Shown: positions 56,639 through 64,000 of the stretch, piece by piece
How positions within the stretch are numbered: the stretch's first letter is position 1
Layout: each line of letters starts with the position of its first letter
Assembly (NCBI GenBank): GCA_005879315.1
Contig: VBLC01000045.1
Coordinates: 1-64,000, forward strand
Reading direction: 5' to 3'
DNA length: 64,000 bases
From: Deltaproteobacteria bacterium
GTDB taxonomy: Bacteria > Myxococcota > Myxococcia > Myxococcales > 40CM-4-68-19
Notes under the pieces: model-generated
Databases searched by the model: none
Told to the model about the DNA's origin: nothing
The model's input: the letters and a program-made list of their open reading frames with translations, nothing else
Position numbers and translations under genes: made by a program

Positions 56639-58807
56639 TCATTTGCGGGTGAGCGTCCCTTCGCCGAGCAGCGCCAGCGCCCCGAGCAAGAGCAGACCGC
56701 TCCACAGCGGCGTCCCGTGCGCCCCTTGCGCCGCCTCCGAGCTGGCCGCCACCTGAGCCGAGCCGGCGCCGCCGAGCTGAGCCTTGAGCTCGGATTCGTC
56801 GACGCGGCGCAGATCGCTTTCTCGAGGATCGAGCGTCGCGACGAAGGCGAGCGAGCCATCCTCGTGCGGCGTCCCCTTGAGCGGCCCCACCTGCGTCCGA
56901 TAGAGGCCAGGAAGCTGCAGCGGCCCGACCACCGCGTCGGTCTCGCTCTGCTTCTCGCGCCGGAGCGCCACCGGCTTTCCGTCAGGCCCGACCACCGCCG
57001 CCACCGCCAGCCCCTGCGGCGCGGCGATGGCGCGCTCATCGCCCACCTGCGCCGGCGAGGGCGACTTCTCCTCCAGCGCCGCGGCGAGGAAGCTGACCGC
57101 CTGCTGCAACACCGGCAGGAAGCTGGAGCGGATCGGCCAGTCCGTCCAGCCGCGCGAGGCCGAGCTGGTGTAGAGCAGCACCCGGCCTGCGCCAGGGCGG
57201 CCCTCGAGCAGGGCGGGCGCGCCGTCGTCGTAGGAGGCGATGGTGTGGGCCTGCGATCCGGGATCGGGCTTGAGCAGCGCATAACGGAAGGTCCGCGCGG
57301 ACTCCAGACTCTCCCGCTCTGCCGCGCCGAAGATCCGGAAAAGGGGATGGGTCCACTCGATCACCCCGAAACGGGCGGCGTGCTCCTCGGAGCCCTGCTC
57401 GATGGAGCTCTTGAGCAGGTGGAGCGAGCGCGGCAACAGGTCGCCGAGCGCGTCGTTGTAGGCGTCGGGGTCGACGTGGTCGCCGAGCGCGATGAAGAGT
57501 CCCGCGCCGCGGTGGGCGACGGCGTTGCGCAGCCGCTCGGCGAAAGCGCGCTGCGGCGCCGGGACGTTGAGCAGGAGGATGACGTCAAAGCCATCGAGCG
57601 ATGCGTTGGCGGCAGCGTCGGCATCGAGCGTCTGCGCCGAGATCCGCCCGCCGCTGCGCGCCGGAGAGAGCGCCGCCTCGACGAAGAAGGCCTCGTCGCG
57701 GCTGCGCAGCGAAGAGGGCGAGCCGTCGACGATCAGCGCCTTGACGTCGCGCGGGACGTGGACGACGAAGTCCTGGCCGTCGTCCTCGTCGAGGCCCTGC
57801 GCCTCCTCGCGCGCCAGATCGACCCGGCCCATGATCACGCCGGCGGGCAGCACCGCCCCGAGCGTCTTCTTCGCCGTGCCACGCGCGGGGACGTCGACGA
57901 ATCCCTTCGCCAGCGTCTGCTGCCCGATGTGCAGCGAGACTTGCAGGCCCGAGGCCGCTTGCGCCGAGTAGTTGGCCACCGTCGCGACCACTTCGTATCC
58001 GCGCGGTCCGAGCGAGGCCGAGGGCCGGACGGCCGTCCCGATGATGGCTGCGTTGGGAAGCTCGCGGCCCTGCGCGGCGTCGACCAGCACCACCGTGGGA
58101 CGGATGCCCGTCTGCGAGCTCGACTTGCCCGGCGCCGAGGGCGGCGGCACCAGCGGCGGCGGCGCGTCGAGGCGGATCGAGTGCGCGGCCAGATCGGTGA
58201 AGGCGATGATGCGCTTGCCAGCGACCGGGCTTTCTCCCAGGGCGCGCGCCGCCGACGCCAGACAGCCGGTCATGTCGCTGCCGAGAAAAGTCGGCTGCGC
58301 GGACTGCAAGAGCCGCCGCGCGGCCGCGCGATCGAACGAAGGCGTGCCGATGCCCACGCCGACGAATCCCGCAGGTCCGGCGCAGAGCCCGACCGAGGCC
58401 GGCTCGTCGGGACCGAGCCGATCGAGCGCCGCCAGCGCCTCGCGCCGCGACCGATCGAAGAGCGTGCTCGCGCCCAGCCGGTAGCGCATGGAGAGGGAGG
58501 CGTCGAGCACCAGCGCGGTGGCCTGTGGACCGGTGCTCTGCGCGGCGACGGCTCCGCGCGGCTTGAGAGAGGGCCGCGAGAGCGCCAGCGCGACGGCGGC
58601 GATGAGCAGGCAGCGCAGCGCGAGCAGGATGATCTGCCGCAGCCGCAGGCGCCGCGCCTTCTGCCGCTGCGAGCGCAGCACGAACTCGATCGCGCCGAAG
58701 CTCAGCGGCCGCGGCCGGCGCTGGTTGAAGAGGTGCACGAGGATGGGCAGGGCCACCGCGAGAAGGCCCCAGAGATAAGCCGGATGGGCGAAGGCGAGCC
58801 GCTCCAT
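56639..58807 (-). CDS. BatA-like membrane protein with VWA domain
   Basis: This 722-residue protein starts with the two-anchor N-terminal domain (AYLWGLLAVALPILVHLFN, then ALRCLLIAAVALALS) typical of BatA/aerotolerance proteins. A von Willebrand A domain follows with the MIDAS-type DASLSM. About 300 residues of immunoglobulin-like and glutamine-amidotransferase-like folds come next, and a final membrane segment (LWSGLLLLGALALLG). These proteins assemble with MoxR ATPases for envelope protein handling, but substrates are unknown. It follows the DUF58 gene by three bases. Confidence 0.85.
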   Translation of the reverse strand: MERLAFAHPAYLWGLLAVALPILVHLFNQRRPRPLSFGAIEFVLRSQRQKARRLRLRQIILLALRCLLIAAVALALSRPSLKPRGAVAAQSTGPQATALVLDASLSMRYRLGASTLFDRSRREALAALDRLGPDEPASVGLCAGPAGFVGVGIGTPSFDRAAARRLLQSAQPTFLGSDMTGCLASAARALGESPVAGKRIIAFTDLAAHSIRLDAPPPLVPPPSAPGKSSSQTGIRPTVVLVDAAQGRELPNAAIIGTAVRPSASLGPRGYEVVATVANYSAQAASGLQVSLHIGQQTLAKGFVDVPARGTAKKTLGAVLPAGVIMGRVDLAREEAQGLDEDDGQDFVVHVPRDVKALIVDGSPSSLRSRDEAFFVEAALSPARSGGRISAQTLDADAAANASLDGFDVILLLNVPAPQRAFAERLRNAVAHRGAGLFIALGDHVDPDAYNDALGDLLPRSLHLLKSSIEQGSEEHAARFGVIEWTHPLFRIFGAAERESLESARTFRYALLKPDPGSQAHTIASYDDGAPALLEGRPGAGRVLLYTSSASRGWTDWPIRSSFLPVLQQAVSFLAAALEEKSPSPAQVGDERAIAAPQGLAVAAVVGPDGKPVALRREKQSETDAVVGPLQLPGLYRTQVGPLKGTPHEDGSLAFVATLDPRESDLRRVDESELKAQLGGAGSAQVAASSEAAQGAHGTPLWSGLLLLGALALLGEGTLTRK

Positions 58808-58810
58808 CGC

Positions 58811-60739
<1,929 letters not shown>

Positions 60740-60747
<8 letters not shown>

Positions 60748-62344
60748 CCGCATGATCCTTAACACCCTTGCCCGGGTCCGCGCCCGTCGAGAGCGCGTAG
60801 GCCCGCCGCTCCTGCTCCTCGAGCTTCTTGTCCTTGAGCCCGCGCGCCACCTCTACATAAGTGGCGTGCAGATCGGGATCGAAGGGATCGACGGCGATCC
60901 CTTGCTCGAGAGCGGCGCGCGCCTTGTCCCAGGAGCTGCGCTTGACGAGCACGTGCGCGTAGAGGGCCTGCGCGGCCTCGTCCTCGGGATCGCGCTCGAC
61001 CGCGCCGCGCAGCGCCTCTTCCGCCTCCGGCCAGTTGCCCAGCTGCACCTGGGCGAAGGCATAGCGCCGCGAGACCGAGGGCATCTCCGACGAGAGTCGG
61101 GCCCGCGCCTTGCCGTACTCCTTGGCGGCCGCACCCCAGCGGCGGCGGGCGAAGAGGATGTCGCCCACCCGCACCGATCGCTTGCCCTCGGAGTCGGCCG
61201 CGTCCTGCTCGCGCGAGGGCTGCAGCTGGGGCGGCTCGCTTCTTCCCTTGGCGTCCTCGCGAAAGACGAGCTTGCGCGCCACCAGCGGGCGGACATTTTT
61301 CGCCGAGGCCATCTTGGCGCGCGGCTTCGCCACTTCGGCGCGCCACTCGGCCTCGAACTCGCGGAAGCTCTTGCCGTAGGCCTGCGCCACCGCCTGCTCG
61401 TCGCTGAACCCTGCCGCCATCGCCGAGACCAGCTCGGTCAGCGCCTGCTGTCCGCCGCGCTGGTAGAGGAGGCGGATGGCGGCTTCCACCTCGGCGAATG
61501 CGAGCGCAGCCTGCTCCTGCGTGGGCAGCATCGCAATCGACGGATGCATGCGCGCAAAGGGGATCAGCTTCCCCCGCCGGGCGGCGTCTTGCAGCAGCGC
61601 GAGCGACATCTCGTCGACCGCGAGCCCCGGCTGTCCTCGCCAGCGCGTCTCGAGAAACTTCGCCAGGCCCTCCTGCAGCCAGATGGGGACGCTGTTCCGC
61701 CCCTTCTGGGTGACGAGATAGTGGACGAACTCGTGCGAGAGCGTGTCGAGCCAGGGATAGCCGCGCAAGAGAGCCTTGGGGCTGGTGATCATCAGCCGGC
61801 TGTACTTGCACAGGGCGATCGTCCCGCTCGCCTTGATCTGCTCCACGGTGAGCGGCGAGACGTGCGCCAGAGAGCGGGCGCTGTCGTAGACCTCGACGCG
61901 GATCCTGGAGGACGGCAAGACGCCCAGGTCCTTGGTGAGGCCGGCGAAGGCGCGCTCGAGCGCCTTGAGCGCATAGGGGGCGAGGAGCGTGTCCTTGCCG
62001 GGCCGGGTGCGGACGACGAAATGCTCGCTCTCGAAGATCTCGTCGCCGGCCGTCTCCTCCGCGGCGGCCCGCGCCAGCTTCTCGTCCTCGCCGCGGTGGA
62101 GCAGCGCCGCGACCGAGGAGTCCGCTCTCTCCTGCGCCCTCTGGAAGGCCTTGGCGGCCTCCTCGTATTTGCCCTGCTCGAAAAGCACGCGACCGTGGAA
62201 GTAAGCCGCCTCGGCGGACTCGGGCCGCTTCTGGATCAGCTCATCCACGCCGCGGGCCGCGGCCTCGATGTCCCAAGCCTCGAGATCGGCTTCGATCCGC
62301 GGGACATCGGCCGCGAAGAGGAGCGCGAGCAAGAGCGCGCTCAC
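60740..62344 (-). CDS. TPR protein with gluzincin (MA-type) peptidase domain
   Basis: This 534-residue protein has an N-terminal signal-like segment (SALLLALLFAADVP), a short TPR region (about 20-95), a peptidase MA-like domain (about 100-320) with HEFVH (His204, Glu205, His208) and the third ligand in WLQEGLAKFLE, and C-terminal TPR repeats (about 400-510). It likely cuts proteins in the periplasm within the MoxR/BatA module. It starts at GTG 62344 overlapping the upstream stop (GTGA). Confidence 0.85.
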
Positions 62345-64000
62345 TTCACCAGCTCCTCGTAGTACTGCTTGACCCGCTCCTTGTAGCTGGAGGGCGGCGC
62401 CTGCTTCATGGCGTCGAGCAGCTCCTTGCGGAACTCGGCCGGCGCGCGGGACGACTCGGCGTCGGGGATGTCGACGTGGTCGTGGCGGACCGAGTCGGAC
62501 TCGCCCTCCTCGTCGCCTTCGCCCGAGGGCTCGCCCCAGGGCATGGGCAAGCCGCCGCCGCCCTGACCTTTCGATTGTCGCGCCATCTGATCCATCGCGT
62601 CTTCGAACTGCTGCAGCTTGTCGAGCGCGCGCTGCTCGCCGGCCTGTGCTCCGCGCGGCTCACCCCGGCCCAGCCGCTGCTCGGCCTGGCCCATGCCCTC
62701 CTGCGCCTCCTGCAGCATCTGCTCGTGCTGCGGCCCGAAGATGGGCGCCTTCTTTCCCACCTCCGCGAGCTGGTCGCGCACCTTGCCGAGCTGGTCGCGC
62801 ACCCGCCCTTGCTCGGCCTGCTGGCCGCGCATCCGGTTCATCTGCTCCGGCGACACGCCCTGGCCCTCGCGCGGCAGCGCATCCTGCAGCGCCTCGACCA
62901 CCTCGCGCAACGGCTGCTGCGCCTGCGACGATCCCGAGAGCGCCTTGCGCACGCCGGCCGGATCGCGCGAGAAGCCGGGATAGCGCTGCGCGACCTGGTC
63001 CTCCATCGCCAGCCGACCCTGCAGCGTCTCCACCGCGCGCAAGCCGCGCTCGGCGAGATCGAGCGCCTCGTCGAAGTCGTTGAGCTCGAGCGCGCGCGAC
63101 AGATCCTGCGCCCGACCTGCCGCCATCTCCAGCGAATCCTCGAGGCCGAGGTGCTCGGCCACCTTGGGGTCGATCTGCGAGATGGCCTTGCGGGCCGCCT
63201 CCGCTTTCTCGCGCAGTCTCCTGGCCAGCTCCTTGCCGCCCTTCTGCTCGAAACGCTTCTCCGCCTGCTGCCGCATCTCGCGGCGCAATTGCGCGGTGCG
63301 CTTCTCCAGCTCCTTCTCCTTCTCCTTGATCTGCCGGAGCGCGCTCGCCGCCTCGCGCAGCTGCCGCGCCTCCTGCGCGTACTTCCCTCCCTGATCGCGC
63401 TGCGCCTTCGCCTGCAGGTCGTTCTCCAGCTTCTCCAGCTGCTGGGAAAGCCGGTCGAGCTCCCTCAGGGCCTCGTCGACCTTGCCCGACTGCAGCTTCT
63501 TCTGGATGTCGGACAGCTGGCCGAGGAGGTCCTGCTCCTTCTCGACGGCCTGCATCGCCTCCTGGTTCAAGTGCTCGTCGCGGATCCCCTTCGCCAATTC
63601 CGACATCCGCTGCATCAGGTCCTGGATGCGCTCGCGCAGCCGCTCGACTTCGGAGAGCAGCTGCTTGCGGGTCTCGGCGTCAGAGCCGGGGGGCGCCTTG
63701 CGCAGCTTCTCGGCGAGGCGGGCCAGCTCGCGCCGCGAGGCGGCCAGCTCCTTGGCCAGCTCCCGCATGGCGTCGAGCCGGGCGCGGTCGAGCAGGTCTT
63801 CGAGGTAGAGGACGTCCTTCTCTTCCTCGCGGATCTCGTTGGTCAGCGCGCCGGCGAAAGTCCGCAGGGCGCCGTCGTGGCCCATCGCTCCGCGCGAGAG
63901 CGGCGCGCGGGCGATGCTGGTCCGCTGCAGCGCCGGTCCCAGCGAGCTCGCGGCGTAGCGGAGCGCCCGGCCCACCGCGCGCGGGGCGAGCTTGTCCTTG
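62341..64000 (-). CDS. DUF4175-like coiled-coil protein, N-terminus beyond window
   Basis: The visible part (about 553 residues) is mostly long charged coiled coil (for instance LAEKLRKAPPGSDAETRKQL, LRREMRQQAEKRFEQKGGKE), a Gln/Gly-rich region (LPMPWGEPSGEGDEEGE) and a C-terminal helix (PPSSYKERVKQYYEELVK). The C-terminal layout and gene order fit the DUF4175 membrane proteins found with MoxR operons. The N-terminal membrane part should lie past base 64000; an ATG at 63975 is within the same frame but is not necessarily the start. Confidence 0.75.
   Translation of the reverse strand, partial: KDKLAPRAVGRALRYAASSLGPALQRTSIARAPLSRGAMGHDGALRTFAGALTNEIREEEKDVLYLEDLLDRARLDAMRELAKELAASRRELARLAEKLRKAPPGSDAETRKQLLSEVERLRERIQDLMQRMSELAKGIRDEHLNQEAMQAVEKEQDLLGQLSDIQKKLQSGKVDEALRELDRLSQQLEKLENDLQAKAQRDQGGKYAQEARQLREAASALRQIKEKEKELEKRTAQLRREMRQQAEKRFEQKGGKELARRLREKAEAARKAISQIDPKVAEHLGLEDSLEMAAGRAQDLSRALELNDFDEALDLAERGLRAVETLQGRLAMEDQVAQRYPGFSRDPAGVRKALSGSSQAQQPLREVVEALQDALPREGQGVSPEQMNRMRGQQAEQGRVRDQLGKVRDQLAEVGKKAPIFGPQHEQMLQEAQEGMGQAEQRLGRGEPRGAQAGEQRALDKLQQFEDAMDQMARQSKGQGGGGLPMPWGEPSGEGDEEGESDSVRHDHVDIPDAESSRAPAEFRKELLDAMKQAPPSSYKERVKQYYEELVK

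Overview
The window is a contiguous piece of a GC-rich bacterial chromosome with third codon positions almost always G or C. It is gene-dense: 59 protein genes, no gap of 300 bases or more, and no tRNA, rRNA, CRISPR array or transposase that I could find. The gene content points to a Gram-negative bacterium with lipopolysaccharide: kdsA/B/C, lptA/B/C, an LpxL-type acyltransferase, glmU/glmS and ugd. It resembles the former Deltaproteobacteria, most likely Myxococcota. The reasons are a full-length HPr kinase beside rapZ, ptsN, hpf and rpoN, a stand-alone MshEN protein, a GspE-free genome context around it, and a MoxR/DUF58/BatA/TPR-peptidase/DUF4175 operon. This assignment is inference from gene content, not a phylogeny.

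Layout. 1-1126: a beta-class DNA methyltransferase, cut by the left edge, with a small ribbon-helix-helix-like partner; this is the most accessory-looking part. 1197-3389: purS-purQ, a small exported protein and a methyltransferase. 3506-4798: a CorC/HlyC protein. 4801-8257: a membrane-bound heterodisulfide-reductase-like Fe-S protein followed by two GNAT genes. 8312-12167: a FrnE-like DsbA protein, a RimK-like ligase and a hybrid histidine kinase. 12251-15471: purL and sua5. 15474-19433: an operon of MsrP-like, NlpC/P60, ceramidase-like and PsuG proteins. 19476-23168: purF, the MshEN protein and a beta-propeller lipoprotein. 23165-34788: an unbroken 13-gene minus-strand run, kdsB-pyrG-kdsA-kdsC-lpxL-lptC-lptA-lptB-rpoN-hpf-ptsN-hprK-rapZ. 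34848-39963: small TPR, zinc-ribbon, wecB, RluD-like, nucleotide-sugar epimerase, tiny Cys-rich lipoprotein and YqiA-like genes. 39939-44571: glmU-glmS-ugd. 44614-52244: TatD-like, TPR-zincin, moaC, trxB, a cNMP-binding protein, radC, recQ and ssb. 52332-56637: dacB, nagZ and an exported protein. 56639-64000: a BatA-like, DUF58, MoxR, TPR-peptidase and DUF4175-like operon, cut by the right edge.

How the genes work together. Envelope building dominates. KDO synthesis, its CTP supply (pyrG), lipid A acylation and the LPS export bridge sit in one transcription unit with sigma-54 and nitrogen-type PTS regulators. UDP-GlcNAc and UDP-glucuronate are made by glmS, glmU and ugd, and ManNAc precursors by wecB. 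Peptidoglycan turnover is represented by dacB, nagZ and NlpC/P60. Four purine genes (S, Q, L, F) lie in three places within 20 kb.

The most interesting signals are regulatory or architectural. An extended -10 box (TGnTAnnnT) repeatedly sits 5-9 bases before a start codon with no Shine-Dalgarno sequence, suggesting frequent leaderless transcripts. Three genes lack any good start other than CTG. An inverted array of the heptamer CCTGAAG supplies the last codons of the RimK-like gene. Nine of nine convergent gene pairs are separated by 18 bases or fewer, and most touch or overlap. Most of the window is housekeeping, and I found no clearly new defence or biosynthetic system.
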